Part shown: positions 1 to 9,009 of the stretch, one piece after another
Position numbering within the stretch: the first letter of the stretch is position 1
Layout: each line of letters starts with the position of its first letter
Source of the DNA: Bradyrhizobium sp. LMTR 3
GTDB taxonomy: Bacteria; Pseudomonadota; Alphaproteobacteria; Rhizobiales; Xanthobacteraceae
NCBI RefSeq assembly: GCF_001693485.1
Contig: NZ_MAXC01000001.1
Coordinates: 124,001-188,000, forward strand
Reading direction: 5' to 3'
Length of the DNA: 64,000 nt
Program-made: the position numbers and the translations under genes
Notes under the pieces: model-generated
Databases searched by the model: none
What the model saw: only the letters and a program-made list of their open reading frames with translations
What the model was told of the DNA's origin: nothing

Positions 1-1383
1 GCCGGATGCCATCAACGAGACGCCGAGATTGCCGCGGCCGGAAAGCTTGGTGATGCCGAACAATTCGCTGGCGCAGGTCTGCAGATCGACATCGGTGAAC
101 TGGAACTGCGCCTTGACGTCGGCGATCGCATCCGAACGCGCGATGCCGAACGAGCCCTTGGCGATGCCGCCATACATCTGGGCTTCGCCGACCGAGAGCG
201 CCAGCGCGCCGCCGCGCAGATTGGCGCCGAACGCGGTGCGACCGAGTCTCGTTGGGCCGACCGTCACTCTCGCCGCCGACAGGCGCATGTCGAGGTCGGT
301 GGCGGAGAGCGAGGTAAGGTCGAACAATTGCCGGTTCCAGTCGCGCGCGCCGCTCGCAAGCAGGCGGAAGGTCGAGATATAGGGCGTGAAATCCAGGTTG
401 CCCGCGGCGAGCGTCGCCTGCAGCGTCTGGCGGCCGTTATTGGCAACCGTCATCACGCCCTCGGCGACGTTACCGTCGAGTTCGACATTCACATTCGTCA
501 GCGCAACCGAGGCGCCGACGACATTGGCGCGGGCCCTCAGCGCGAAGCGGCCGAATCCGCCGCTGCCGGGCACCGGCTGTCCCATCCAGCGCATCGCGTT
601 GCGCAGCGATACGCTGTCGACGGTCACCGTGCCGTCCATCATCAGGCTGGTGCGGTTGGCGACCGCACCGTCGAAGGCGAGCTTCAGCGGCGCGCTGACC
701 AGCCGCGCCTTCAGACCCGAGCGGTCGCCCGAGAGCATCGCGACGAAGTCGCTGGCCGAGATCGAGCCGTCGACGCGTTCGCCGCGCCAGTCGAATTGTC
801 CGGTCGCCGCGAACGAGCGCGAGATCGACGGCCAGGCCAGCGAAAGATCGATGTCACCGAGCTGTTCGGTGACACGGTTAGCAGCATCCTCGTATTTGAG
901 CACACCGTCTTGAATCCTGATTTCCGAGAACGACACCTGGTTTTCGGCGCCAGGCTTCATCGTGCGCGCGATGCGTTCGACGAACGGCGTCCAGTTGCTC
1001 TGACCGCCGGCCTCTCTGACGACGCGGATATGCGGCCGCAACATCATGACGTCTGCGATTTCGAAACGGCGCAGAAGCAATGGCAGCAGGCGCAGATTTG
1101 CGGTCAAAACATCGACCTGCAGCGCAGGGTCGGTGGTGCCGCCGCCCTTCAGCCCGACATTGTGGAACGAGACATAGCTGCCCGGAAACACCGATACGTC
1201 GATCGCGCCGGTGACCACCAGATCGAGCCCGGTAACCGCGCGGATCTGCGCCTCGACCGCCTGCCGTAGCGCGTCGCGGTTGATGAACCAGGAGGTTCCG
1301 ATCAGGGCGAGCACGGCCACGCCGAACAGCGCTGCAACCGGCACCCCGAGGCGCTTCATTCCTTGGGCCATCGTCAGTGACAT
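1..1383 (-). CDS. AsmA family protein, C-terminal part outside window
   Basis: The frame opens at ATG 1383 (in-frame ATGs also at 1371 and 1359) and stays open for 461 codons to the window edge, so the C-terminus is missing. A single N-terminal hydrophobic helix (about residues 10-30, VAALFGVAVLALIG) is followed by a long beta-rich periplasmic part. Near residue 50 the segment LDLVVTGAIDVSVFPG is the typical AsmA N-terminal motif, followed by repeats about layers such as LRLLPLLLRRFEIADVMM. AsmA proteins are inner-membrane-anchored periplasmic proteins linked to outer-membrane lipid homeostasis. The family call is firm; the exact role is not known. It is divergent from the CoA-transferase genes. 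Confidence 0.8.
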   Translation of the reverse strand, partial: MSLTMAQGMKRLGVPVAALFGVAVLALIGTSWFINRDALRQAVEAQIRAVTGLDLVVTGAIDVSVFPGSYVSFHNVGLKGGGTTDPALQVDVLTANLRLLPLLLRRFEIADVMMLRPHIRVVREAGGQSNWTPFVERIARTMKPGAENQVSFSEIRIQDGVLKYEDAANRVTEQLGDIDLSLAWPSISRSFAATGQFDWRGERVDGSISASDFVAMLSGDRSGLKARLVSAPLKLAFDGAVANRTSLMMDGTVTVDSVSLRNAMRWMGQPVPGSGGFGRFALRARANVVGASVALTNVNVELDGNVAEGVMTVANNGRQTLQATLAAGNLDFTPYISTFRLLASGARDWNRQLFDLTSLSATDLDMRLSAARVTVGPTRLGRTAFGANLRGGALALSVGEAQMYGGIAKGSFGIARSDAIADVKAQFQFTDVDLQTCASELFGITKLSGRGNLGVSLMASG

Positions 1384-1636
1384 ATCCGGATCTGGCTAAA
1401 CCGAACTCGGTTTGATGCTAAAGTATCTCAGTTGATTAGGGCAGGCGGCGCAAACGTTAACCCCGTGCCAACCCACACAACTTGAAGGCTTTTCTTGACG
1501 CTTTCAAGGCCGACATGGCGCTCGGTGGGCAGTTCGGCGGCATAATCCACCCGTCATTGACGCACCGCGAAGAATTCGCCTAATAATCCGAAGATAATGC
1601 CGGCTTCGGCCGTTCCCCTCCATCAGGTCATATTTC

Positions 1637-2374
1637 ATGAACAAGGTTTACCCCGACGCCAAATCGGCACTCGACGGCGTTCTCAAGGACGGCATGATGA
1701 TCATGTCCGGCGGTTTCGGTCTGTGTGGTATTGCCGAGACCCTGTCGGACGCGATCCGCGATTCCGGTGTCAAGAATCTGACGGTGGTTTCCAACAATGC
1801 CGGCGTCGACGGCATCGGGCTGAGCCGGCTCCTGGAGACGCGGCAGATCAAAAAGATGATCTCGTCCTACGTCGGCGAGAACAAGCTGTTCGCGCAGCAA
1901 TACCTCGCCGGTGAACTGGAACTCGAGTTCAACCCGCAGGGCACGCTGGCCGAACGCATCCGCGCCGGCGGCGCCGGCATCCCGGCGTTCTACACCAAGA
2001 CCGGCGTCGGCACGTTGATCGCCGAGGGCAAGGAAGTGAAGGAGTTCGACGGCGAGAAATACATCATGGAGCGCGGCCTGTTCGCCGATCTCGCCATCGT
2101 CCACGCCTGGAAGGGCGACACTGCCGGCAACCTGATCTACCGCAAGACCGCGCGCAATTTTAACCCGATGATGGCGACCGCCGCGAAGATCACGGTGGCG
2201 GAGGTCGAGCACCTGGTTCCGGCCGGCGAACTCAATCCCGACCACATCCATACGCCCGGAATTTTCGTCAAACGTATCATCGAGGTCGGCACGGCCAAGA
2301 AGCGCATCGAGTTCCGCAACACCCGCCCGCGCCCATCGAGCGCGTCCGCGGCGGCAACGGGAGTAGAAATCTGA
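1637..2374 (+). CDS. scoA: 3-oxoacid (succinyl-CoA:3-ketoacid) CoA-transferase subunit A
   Basis: 245 residues, the usual size for the alpha subunit of the two-subunit enzyme that moves CoA from succinyl-CoA to acetoacetate or a related 3-oxoacid. The N-terminal segment [16 protein letters not shown] is the CoA-transferase family 1 glycine-rich motif. The core [18 protein letters not shown] and the GTLIAEGKE region match SCOT/PcaI alpha subunits. The stop overlaps the start of the next gene by one base (TGATG), so the two subunits are translationally coupled. The last ~20 residues are an Ala/Ser-rich tail. Sequence alone does not separate acetoacetate from 3-oxoadipate use; no protocatechuate genes lie nearby, which favours ketone-body use. 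Confidence 0.9.
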   Translation: MNKVYPDAKSALDGVLKDGMMIMSGGFGLCGIAETLSDAIRDSGVKNLTVVSNNAGVDGIGLSRLLETRQIKKMISSYVGENKLFAQQYLAGELELEFNPQGTLAERIRAGGAGIPAFYTKTGVGTLIAEGKEVKEFDGEKYIMERGLFADLAIVHAWKGDTAGNLIYRKTARNFNPMMATAAKITVAEVEHLVPAGELNPDHIHTPGIFVKRIIEVGTAKKRIEFRNTRPRPSSASAAATGVEI

Positions 2375-3024
2375 TGGCCTGGACCCGCGAACAGATGGCG
2401 GCGCGCGCCGCGAAGGAACTGCGCGACGGCTATTACGTCAATCTCGGCATCGGCATTCCGACGCTGGTTTCGAACTACATCCCTGCAGGTATCGACGTCA
2501 GCCTGCAGAGTGAGAACGGCATGCTCGGCATGGGCCCGTTCCCTTATGAGGACGAGGTGGACGCCGACCTGATCAACGCCGGCAAGCAGACGGTCAGCGA
2601 ATTGCCGTCGACCAGCTATTTCTCGTCGGCCGATTCGTTCGGCATGGTGCGCGGCGGCCATATCGATCTCTCGATCCTCGGTGCGATGCAGGTGGCTCAG
2701 AACGGCGACCTCGCCAACTGGATGATCCCCGGCAAGATGGTGAAGGGCATGGGCGGCGCGATGGACCTCGTCGCCGGCGTCAAGCGCGTCGTCGTGGTGA
2801 TGGAGCATTCCGCCAAGGACGGCCCAAAGCTCTTGAAGAAATGCAACCTGCCGCTGACCGGCGAACGCGTGGTCGACATGGTGGTGACCGATCTTGCGGT
2901 CTTCACCATCGACAAGCACGGCAAGGACGGCATGGCGCTGATCGAGCTCGCCGATGGCGTCACGCTGGACGAGGTGAAGGCCAAGACCGAAGCCGAGTTC
3001 CGCGTCGCGCTGAAGAACGTCTGA
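2374..3024 (+). CDS. scoB: 3-oxoacid (succinyl-CoA:3-ketoacid) CoA-transferase subunit B
   Basis: 216 residues, the normal length of the beta subunit. The catalytic glutamate that forms the glutamyl-CoA thioester is E47 in [12 protein letters not shown]. The N-terminal [11 protein letters not shown] and the later [14 protein letters not shown] motif are typical. It forms the heterodimer with the upstream alpha subunit, whose stop codon it overlaps. The enzyme links acetoacetate, and therefore polyhydroxybutyrate breakdown, to succinyl-CoA; the two phasins in this window show that the cell makes such granules. The link to PHB is an inference. Confidence 0.92.
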   Translation: MAWTREQMAARAAKELRDGYYVNLGIGIPTLVSNYIPAGIDVSLQSENGMLGMGPFPYEDEVDADLINAGKQTVSELPSTSYFSSADSFGMVRGGHIDLSILGAMQVAQNGDLANWMIPGKMVKGMGGAMDLVAGVKRVVVVMEHSAKDGPKLLKKCNLPLTGERVVDMVVTDLAVFTIDKHGKDGMALIELADGVTLDEVKAKTEAEFRVALKNV

Positions 3025-3028
3025 CGTG

Positions 3029-3682
3029 ATGGCGGGACGGTCGCAGCCTGCGATCCGTCCCGCGCGTCCCGAAGACGCAGGCTTCATTGCCCGCAACATC
3101 CTGGCCTCGCAGCGCGGCCCGTTCCCACGCGGCTGGTTCGACATCGCGCTTGGCTGGGACGAGCCGCAATGCCTTGCGTTCGTCGAATGCATCGCGCTCG
3201 CGCCAACCCACTCGTGGTGGCACATCACCCAGTTCATCGTCGCTGAGGTCGAGGGTGAGCCGGCGGCATCGCTCTGCGCGCTCCCCGCGGCCGGCACCGA
3301 GGCCGCTGCGCGCGCGGTGATCAAGGAGGTGGCGGCCGCGATCGGGCTGAGCGCCACCGATCTGACGGCGATCTTCCGGCGTGGCGCCTATGGAGCGAAT
3401 TGCTGGGTGCAGGGCGGTGAGGGCGACTGGCTGATCGAGCATGTCGCCACGCTGCCGGAGTATCGCGGCCGCGGGCTGGTGCAGGCGCTGATCGACCACG
3501 CACTCGCCGCCGGAAGGGATGCAGGATTCGCGCAGGCATCGATCTCGTTTCTGATCGGCAACGAGGCGGCGGAGCGGTGTTATGCGAAGGCAGGCTTTTC
3601 CTTTGCCGAAGAAAAGCGCGATCCCGCGTTCGAAGTGTTGACCGGTTCGCCGGGCTTCCGGCGGTTTGTGCGCGCGATTTGA
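3029..3682 (+). CDS. GNAT family N-acetyltransferase
   Basis: About 217 residues. The acetyl-CoA binding motif A is visible as LPEYRGRGLVQALIDHAL near residues 147-165, followed by the C-terminal GNEAAERCYAKAGFSF strand-helix typical of GNAT enzymes. The N-terminal half is divergent and could bind the acceptor; substrate unknown. A GTG at 3026 directly precedes ATG 3029; I take the ATG. It begins 5 bases after scoB, so it is probably co-transcribed with the CoA-transferase genes. A palindromic repeat follows the stop and may end the transcript. Confidence 0.8.
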   Translation: MAGRSQPAIRPARPEDAGFIARNILASQRGPFPRGWFDIALGWDEPQCLAFVECIALAPTHSWWHITQFIVAEVEGEPAASLCALPAAGTEAAARAVIKEVAAAIGLSATDLTAIFRRGAYGANCWVQGGEGDWLIEHVATLPEYRGRGLVQALIDHALAAGRDAGFAQASISFLIGNEAAERCYAKAGFSFAEEKRDPAFEVLTGSPGFRRFVRAI

Positions 3683-3692
3683 GAACGGTCGC

Positions 3693-3781
3693 GTAGGGTG
3701 GGCAAAGGCGCTCTTCGCGCCGTGCCCACCATCTCGCGCCGGGCTCATGATGGTGGGCACGCTGCGCTTTGCCCACCCTAC
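3693..3781. repeat. Intergenic palindromic repeat, family A
   Basis: Long imperfect inverted repeat. The ends GTAGGGTGGGCAAAG and CTTTGCCCACCCTAC are complementary, with an inner pair GTGCCCACCATC / GATGGTGGGCAC. A second copy lies at 38613-38735. It sits between the convergent GNAT and iron permease genes, so it could act as a bidirectional terminator. Confidence 0.85.
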
Positions 3782-3789
3782 CACGTCAC

Positions 3790-5436
3790 TCACGCCGGGC
3801 CGGCTGGCACGTCCGAAAACCGCGTTAGCCACGCCACCGGGCCGATACTGGCGGCTACGATCAGGAGCGCGGCGAGCGCACCTTCCTCGAAGCTGCCGCG
3901 GCTGGCGTACTGGTAGATCGAGGTCGCCAGCGTTTCGACATTGAGCGGCCGCAACAGCAGCGTTGCCGGCAATTCCTTCAGGCAATCCACGAACACGACA
4001 ATGACCGCGCCGAGCATGGCGGGGCGCAAGAGCGGCAGATGGATCAGCCGCATCGTCGTGGTCTGGCCGGCGCCGGCGGCGCGCGCGCTGTCGTCGTAGT
4101 CGCGTGGGATCCGCTCGAACCCGGCCTTGATGAATCCGGTCGGCACCGCCAGAAACCGGATCACATAGGCGATCACCACGGCAGCACCTGAGCCGATCAC
4201 GATCAATCCCGGCAGCGATTGCCCAAGCCATCCGGCGAGTGCGTTCAGCGCATTGTCGATGGCAAGCACCGGCGCGAGCAGGCCGAGCGCCAGCACCAGC
4301 CCCGGCAGCGTGTAGCCGGTCTGCGCGATGTTCATTGCGACGAAGCGCAACCCACTCGGCCGCCAGCGCCACGCGAGAATGGTCGCAAAGCCGAGCAGAA
4401 GCGCGGTCAGCGTGGCAATGCTTGCGAAGGCGACCGAGTTGAATGCATCGCGCCACAGCGCGACGTCGAAATTGGCAAAAAGCCCGCGCTTGAAACTCTG
4501 CTGTGCGAGATACAGGAGCGGCACGAGGAATCCCAGCACCACCGGCAGCAGGCAGGCCGCGAACGCACATCCGCCCTTGATGCCGGTGAGCGGGGTCCGC
4601 GGCGTGAGCCGCGGGCTTTCGGCGGAAAACTCCGTCGTGACATTGCGGCGTCCGTAACGTTCGACCGCGATCAGGCCGGCCACGATCGCCAGCATGAAGC
4701 AGGACAACTGCGCGGCGCCGGCGAGGCTGCCGCGGTTGAGCCAGGTCGTGAACACCGACACCGTGAGGGTACGGACACCCAGATATTCGCTGGCGCCGAT
4801 GTCGTTCAGCGTTTCCAGCGATACCAGCGCGACGCCGACCGCCAGCGCGGGACGTGCCATCGGCAGCGAGATACGCCAGAAGGTGGTCCAGCGGCTGGCA
4901 CCGAGCGTCTTCGCGGCCTCGGCGAATTCCGCGCTCTGGTACTGGAACATCGTGCGCGCCGAAAGATAGACGTAGGGGTAAAGCACCAGCGCGATCACAA
5001 CGACCGCGCCCGGCAGCGAGCGCAAATTCGGAAGCATGCGCACCGCGTCCTGCAGCGGAAGCCAGTGTGCGAGCGTCTTGTGGACCAGGCCCAGCGGCTC
5101 GAAAAGGTCGACATAGACGTAAGCGGCGAGATAGGTCGGGATCGAAAGCGGCAATGGCAGCAGCCATAGCAGCATTTTCCGGCCGCGGAATTCATGCAGC
5201 GACACCGCCCACGCCGCGCCGGTGCCGATCGCTAGCGACAGGGCAGCGACGCCGCCGAGCAGGAACGCGGTGTCGAAGATGGTAGCCGGTAGCACGTAGT
5301 CGATCAGGTGCCGCCAGACGTCAGGCGCCGGCTGCAGCGCGAGCGCGATGATCGAGATGACGGGAGCCGCGACGAGGATGGCGGTCGCAACCGCAATCGC
5401 TGCCGCGATGCGGCCCGAGCGCGTGACAGGACTCAC
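3790..5436 (-). CDS. Iron(III) ABC transporter permease (FbpB/AfuB type)
   Basis: 548 residues with about 12 membrane segments. It is a duplicated permease: two binding-protein-dependent transport domains, each with an EAA-type loop (EFAEAAKTLGASRWTTFWRI near 170-190 and DDSARAAGAGQTTTMRLI near 440-460). This double-length form is typical of FbpB/SfuB/AfuB ferric iron permeases. The probable start is GTG 5436. It lies about 195 bases downstream of the binding-protein gene with a repeat between them. The gene downstream is convergent, so no ATP-binding subunit follows; it must be encoded elsewhere or shared. Confidence 0.88.
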   Translation of the reverse strand: MSPVTRSGRIAAAIAVATAILVAAPVISIIALALQPAPDVWRHLIDYVLPATIFDTAFLLGGVAALSLAIGTGAAWAVSLHEFRGRKMLLWLLPLPLSIPTYLAAYVYVDLFEPLGLVHKTLAHWLPLQDAVRMLPNLRSLPGAVVVIALVLYPYVYLSARTMFQYQSAEFAEAAKTLGASRWTTFWRISLPMARPALAVGVALVSLETLNDIGASEYLGVRTLTVSVFTTWLNRGSLAGAAQLSCFMLAIVAGLIAVERYGRRNVTTEFSAESPRLTPRTPLTGIKGGCAFAACLLPVVLGFLVPLLYLAQQSFKRGLFANFDVALWRDAFNSVAFASIATLTALLLGFATILAWRWRPSGLRFVAMNIAQTGYTLPGLVLALGLLAPVLAIDNALNALAGWLGQSLPGLIVIGSGAAVVIAYVIRFLAVPTGFIKAGFERIPRDYDDSARAAGAGQTTTMRLIHLPLLRPAMLGAVIVVFVDCLKELPATLLLRPLNVETLATSIYQYASRGSFEEGALAALLIVAASIGPVAWLTRFSDVPAGPA

Positions 5437-5482
5437 GTTCGCACACGAAGCGGGCTAAGGCGTCTCAGCTTGCGCAGGTGGG

Positions 5483-5577
5483 CTCCCTCCCCCCTTGCGG
5501 GGGAGGGCGGGGGAGAGGGGTGGCCACGGGCGATGCTGCTCGTGTGGCTTACCCCTCTCCCTAACGGGGGGAGGGGA
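5483..5577. repeat. Intergenic palindromic repeat, family G
   Basis: C/G-rich inverted element between the iron binding-protein and permease genes: CTCCCTCCCCCCTTGCGGG and GGGGAGAGGGG, then CCCCTCTCCCTAACGGGGGG. Related sequence, with a longer middle, occurs at 59922-60161. In an operon position it could reduce read-through or stabilise the upstream message. Confidence 0.7.
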
Positions 5578-5631
5578 CGCAGTTGTGCCAGGCGAGAGAT
5601 CACAATTCTAATCCTTCGCCCACCCAGCCGT

Positions 5632-6657
5632 TCAATTATCGAACCCGACCTTGTCCACCAGCGTCGAGGCCGCCTTGCGGTTGGCGGCGATCTTGGCGAT
5701 CGGCAGCGGGTCGGCATTGAGCTTGCCGTAGCCTGCAATCGTCGGATTGACGGCGACGCCGGCGCGAACCGGATACTCGTAGTTTGAATCGGCGTAGATC
5801 TTTTGCGCCTTGTCACCGACCAGCCATTCGATCAGCTTGACGCCGTTGGCCTTGTTGGGCGCCTGCTTGGCCAGCAGCACGCCGGAGAGGTTGACGTGGG
5901 TGCCGCCGCCCTCAAACGTCGGCAGGACCACCTTGGTGGCTTCCGCCCACGGCTTCTTCTCGGGATCGTTGTTCATCATCAGCGCCCAATAGTAGGTGTT
6001 GGCGACGCCGATGTCGCATTTGCCGGCCGCGATATCGCGCGCGACTTCGCGGTCTCCGCCGGAAGGCTTCTGCGCCAGGTTGGCCTTGACGCCGCGCAGC
6101 CATTCCTCGGCTTTGGCCTCGCCGTACTTGGCGGTGTACGCCGCGAACAGCCCGTTGTTGTAGATGTGCTGGCCGGAGCGGATGCAGATCTTGCCCTTCC
6201 ACTTGGGATCGGCGAGCTCTTCATAAGTAATCTTGTCCTGCTTGACGCGGTCCTTCGAGGCGTAGATCACCCGCGCGCGCATCGAAATGCCGGCCCAGTG
6301 GCCGTCCGGATCGCGATATTGCGCCGGCACGATCTCGTCGATCACCACCGACTTGATCGGCTGGGTGACGCCGGCCTGCACGGCCTCGTCGATGCGGCCG
6401 ATGTCTACCGTCAGGAGTACGTCGGCGGGGCTGTTGGCGCCTTCCGCCTTCATGCGCTGCTCAAGACCAGAGCTCGCGGAGACGACATTGACCTTGATGC
6501 CGGTATCCTTGGTGAAGGCATCGAACAGAGGCTGGATCAGCTTGGTTTCGCGGTAGGTGTAGACGTTGACCTCGCCGTCAGCGGACGCCGTCGAGGCTCC
6601 GAACGCGGTAAAACAAAGCAACGCTGCGGTTGCGGCGGTGGCGCGAATATTGATCAT
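5632..6657 (-). CDS. Iron(III) ABC transporter substrate-binding protein
   Basis: 341 residues from ATG 6657, chosen because it opens a clean signal peptide (INIRATAATAALLCFTAF...ASTASA) before the mature start DGEVNVYTYRE. An in-frame ATG at 6711 would add 18 residues that are not signal-like. The mature protein matches the FbpA/FutA/AfuA class: VYTYRETKLIQPL at the start, the GISMRARVIYASKD segment, and the tyrosine pair in GVANTYYWALM, which in this family coordinates ferric iron. The permease gene follows. Two ICE-like iron boxes lie 91-130 bases upstream of the start, so Irr control is likely. Confidence 0.9.
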   Translation of the reverse strand: MINIRATAATAALLCFTAFGASTASADGEVNVYTYRETKLIQPLFDAFTKDTGIKVNVVSASSGLEQRMKAEGANSPADVLLTVDIGRIDEAVQAGVTQPIKSVVIDEIVPAQYRDPDGHWAGISMRARVIYASKDRVKQDKITYEELADPKWKGKICIRSGQHIYNNGLFAAYTAKYGEAKAEEWLRGVKANLAQKPSGGDREVARDIAAGKCDIGVANTYYWALMMNNDPEKKPWAEATKVVLPTFEGGGTHVNLSGVLLAKQAPNKANGVKLIEWLVGDKAQKIYADSNYEYPVRAGVAVNPTIAGYGKLNADPLPIAKIAANRKAASTLVDKVGFDN

Positions 6658-6747
6658 GGGGCTGCCCGACAAAGCTGATGAAGATGCCCGTCTCAGTAGC
6701 GCAGCGGCCATGGGGCCGTCAGCGACCGGATGTCGCGAACGGCTCGA

Positions 6748-6787
6748 TTTAGAAGGATTCCACGCTGCAGTTTAGAGTGATTCCAAA
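6748..6787 (-). promoter_or_regulatory. Two tandem ICE-like (Irr) iron control boxes
   Basis: The published ICE consensus in Bradyrhizobium and relatives is TTTAGAA-N3-TTCTAAA. Two matches lie here in the same orientation: TTTAGAAGGATTCCACG at 6748-6764 and TTTAGAGTGATTCCAAA at 6771-6787. Each keeps the 7-3-7 spacing, and their starts are 23 bases apart, about two helical turns. They stand upstream of the iron(III) binding-protein gene. Matches are imperfect in the second half-site; function is inferred. Confidence 0.6.
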
Positions 6788-6852
6788 TATTGAGACATCG
6801 TACCTTGCAGTCCGCGAGGCACGGCGGGGACGCAGCTCGCCAGGGGCACAAC

Positions 6853-7818
6853 CTATCGGCTGCGCATAGCGAGGTCGAAATCGACCGCAGCGGTGTTGCC
6901 GCCGCTGATGACGACTGCAATGCGTTCGCCGGCGGCGGGCTTGTAGGCGCCCGACAGGATCGCGGAGAACGCTGCTGCGCCGCCCGGCTCGGCAACGATG
7001 CGCAGGGCGCGCCAAAGCGTCGCCTGTGCGTCGGCGATCGCGGCGTCGGAAACCAGTACGGTTTGTCGCGCATATTTCTGGACGATCGGGAAGACGTGTT
7101 CGCCGACGCGCCGTGGCGCAAGCGAATCCGCAGCCAGCCCGCCGGCCTCGGCATCGATCGGATGGCCGGCTTCAAGGGCCCTGGTCAACGTGGGCGATGC
7201 AAGCGGCTCGACGCCGACCACCTTGATGCGGCCGGCATACCAGGCCGCGATCCCGGCGATCAGCCCACCACCACCCACGGACACGAGCAGGGTGTCGATG
7301 TCAGGTGCCTGCTCCGCGAGCTCAAGGCCGATCGTTCCCTGTCCCGTGATGGTTTCCTTCTGGTCGAAGGCCGGCACCGGCAGTGCGCCGGTTTGCTGCG
7401 CCCATGTCTCGCTTGCCGCGAGCGCATCGGCATAACGGTCGCCTTCGATCGCGAGGTCGGCGCCATAGTCGCGGATGCGTTGCACCTTCGCCGGCGAAGA
7501 GACGCTCGGAACGAAAATCTTGGCCGGCTTCCCAAGCTTCATCGCGGCATAGGCGACTGCCGCGCCATGGTTGCCGCCCGACGCCGCGACGACGCCGGCC
7601 TGGGGCACATCGCGGGTCAGTAGATTGGCAAAAGCGCCGCGCGCCTTGAATGAGCCGGAGTGCTGCAGAAGCTCGAGCTTGAGCGTCAGCGTCCGGCCGG
7701 GAAGCCCGAACTCGGCACCATCGACCTCGACGATCGGCGTCCGCCGGATAAAGGGCCGAATCAGCCGGTCGCATTGTGCGATCGTTTCCGAGGTTACGGC
7801 ATCCACCGGCGCGTTCAT
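6853..7818 (-). CDS. PLP-dependent threonine/serine dehydratase
   Basis: 321 residues, fold-type II PLP enzyme of the short biosynthetic/catabolic threonine-serine dehydratase group without a C-terminal regulatory ACT domain. The Schiff-base lysine is K58 in HSGSFKARGAFANLL. The cofactor-phosphate loop is VSVGGGGLIAGI and the substrate loop is ASGGNHGAAVAYAA. Expected reaction: deamination of threonine or serine to the 2-oxoacid and ammonia; serine racemase-like activity cannot be excluded. It is divergent from an ArsR-type regulator 53 bases away, which may control it. Confidence 0.85.
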   Translation of the reverse strand: MNAPVDAVTSETIAQCDRLIRPFIRRTPIVEVDGAEFGLPGRTLTLKLELLQHSGSFKARGAFANLLTRDVPQAGVVAASGGNHGAAVAYAAMKLGKPAKIFVPSVSSPAKVQRIRDYGADLAIEGDRYADALAASETWAQQTGALPVPAFDQKETITGQGTIGLELAEQAPDIDTLLVSVGGGGLIAGIAAWYAGRIKVVGVEPLASPTLTRALEAGHPIDAEAGGLAADSLAPRRVGEHVFPIVQKYARQTVLVSDAAIADAQATLWRALRIVAEPGGAAAFSAILSGAYKPAAGERIAVVISGGNTAAVDFDLAMRSR

Positions 7819-7871
7819 TGCAAGGCACTCCCCACAATTGACAGGAATTAGTCATTTAGCTAATTAGCAAT

Positions 7872-8189
7872 ATGCCTTCTTTGCAAGACGACGTCGAGCC
7901 TGCTTTTCGCGCGCTCGCCAACGATCGGCGGCTTTTGATCCTGGAGTGGCTGAAACGCCCCCGGGCGCATTTTCGCGAGCAGGTCGACGGCGATCTCGTC
8001 AAGGACGGGGTGTGCGGGGCCTTGATTGCCGAAAAGCTCGGCGTCAGCCAACCCACCGTGAGCGAGCACCTGAAAATACTGGCGCAAGCGGGACTGGTGA
8101 GCGCCAAGCGCGTCAAGCAGTGGACGTTCTACAAGCGCGATGAAGCGCGCATCGCAAAGCTGAAAGCGGCCATGCTCGCGAGGATCTGA
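7872..8189 (+). CDS. ArsR-type winged-helix transcriptional regulator
   Basis: 105 residues, one HTH_5 domain. The recognition region is CGALIAEKLGVSQPTVSEHL (residues ~51-70), followed by the wing LVSAKRVKQWTFYKRDE. No CxC metal-binding motif of the ArsR/SmtB sensors is present; one cysteine precedes the HTH, so it is probably not a metal sensor of the classical sort. It is divergent from the dehydratase and shares a 53-base promoter region containing the short palindrome-like TTAGTCATTTAGCTAATTAG, a candidate operator. Confidence 0.82.
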   Translation: MPSLQDDVEPAFRALANDRRLLILEWLKRPRAHFREQVDGDLVKDGVCGALIAEKLGVSQPTVSEHLKILAQAGLVSAKRVKQWTFYKRDEARIAKLKAAMLARI

Positions 8190-8316
8190 AGTTCGGCCTT
8201 GCTAAGGCGGCGCCGTCTGCGACCGCCGGCATTGCCGACATTTTGAGCAGCGCGGAGTATGTTATCCGTTCGACCTTGGCATCATCCGTGCCTAGTCTTG
8301 GCCGACAAGGAGATGA

Positions 8317-8808
8317 ATGCCGATGCGTGCGGTGCTGGACTATTGTACCGGAGGGACGAAGCGAGCCGTGCCGGCGGGCACGCTCGTGATCCATGAAGCC
8401 AGCAGGACCGGACATCTGTTCGTGCTGCTGGAAGGGCGGCTGGAGGTCATCAAGGGCGATAGCGTCGTCGCCGTCCTGACCGAGCCGGGGGCGATGCTGG
8501 GCGAAATGTCGGTGCTGCTCGAGCAGCCGCATACTGCGACCGTGCGCGCCGCCGCTGATTCCGTCGTCTACGAGTTCGACGACGCCGCGGCGTTTCTGCG
8601 CGACCAGCCGGCGATGGCGCTCTTGATCGCGCGCCTGCTGGCGCAACGCCTCAACGTCGCCAATACCTATCTGGCCGACCTGATGCATCAATATGCCGGT
8701 CAGGGTAACCATCTCTCGATGGTCGGCGAACTCCTTCAGAGCATGATCAACCTGCCGCCGACGCAGGTTTCGCCAGGCTCGGATCGGCAATCCGACTCCA
8801 GACTCTAG
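8317..8808 (+). CDS. Cyclic nucleotide-binding domain protein (no DNA-binding domain)
   Basis: 163 residues. A single cNMP-binding beta-barrel covers most of the protein: ASRTGHLFVLLEGRLEVI near 30-48 and the phosphate-cassette region EPGAMLGEMSVLLEQPHTATVRA near 65-85. In that cassette the usual arginine that holds the cyclic phosphate seems to be replaced (EQPHTATV), so cAMP binding is uncertain. No helix-turn-helix follows; the C-terminus is a short helix. ATG 8323 is an alternative start. It lies next to two adenylate cyclase-domain genes on the other strand, which may or may not be meaningful. Confidence 0.72.
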   Translation: MPMRAVLDYCTGGTKRAVPAGTLVIHEASRTGHLFVLLEGRLEVIKGDSVVAVLTEPGAMLGEMSVLLEQPHTATVRAAADSVVYEFDDAAAFLRDQPAMALLIARLLAQRLNVANTYLADLMHQYAGQGNHLSMVGELLQSMINLPPTQVSPGSDRQSDSRL

Positions 8809-8847
8809 CTGCATTGGTAGAAGCATCGGCTGGTCGTACTGCATAAG

Positions 8848-8985
8848 CCCCTCATGGTGAGGAGCGCCAACGGGTCCGCGCGAAGCGCGGCCCGATGACA
8901 GGCTCCGCGCGTCTCGAACCATGAGGCCCCGTCTGTGGCCTACATCCTTCGCGACGCCGCTTCGCGGCTCCTCAGGATGAGGGGT
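8848..8985. repeat. Intergenic palindromic repeat, family B
   Basis: Inverted repeat between convergent genes: CCCCTCATGGTGAGGAGC at the left and GGCTCCTCAGGATGAGGGG at the right, with an inner pair around GTCCGCGCGAAGCGCGG. This is a common type of extragenic repeat in Bradyrhizobium genomes; no second copy was seen in this window. Confidence 0.75.
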
Positions 8986-9009
8986 TTGAGCGGCCATGAC
9001 GCAGCAGAG

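Noticed and set aside
2960..5167. Long minus-strand open frame of 735 codons across the CoA-transferase end, GNAT and permease genes
   Set aside because: It is antisense to well-supported scoB and GNAT genes and lies in another frame of the permease gene, so it is a high-GC shadow; its residues are Arg/Ala-rich without motifs.
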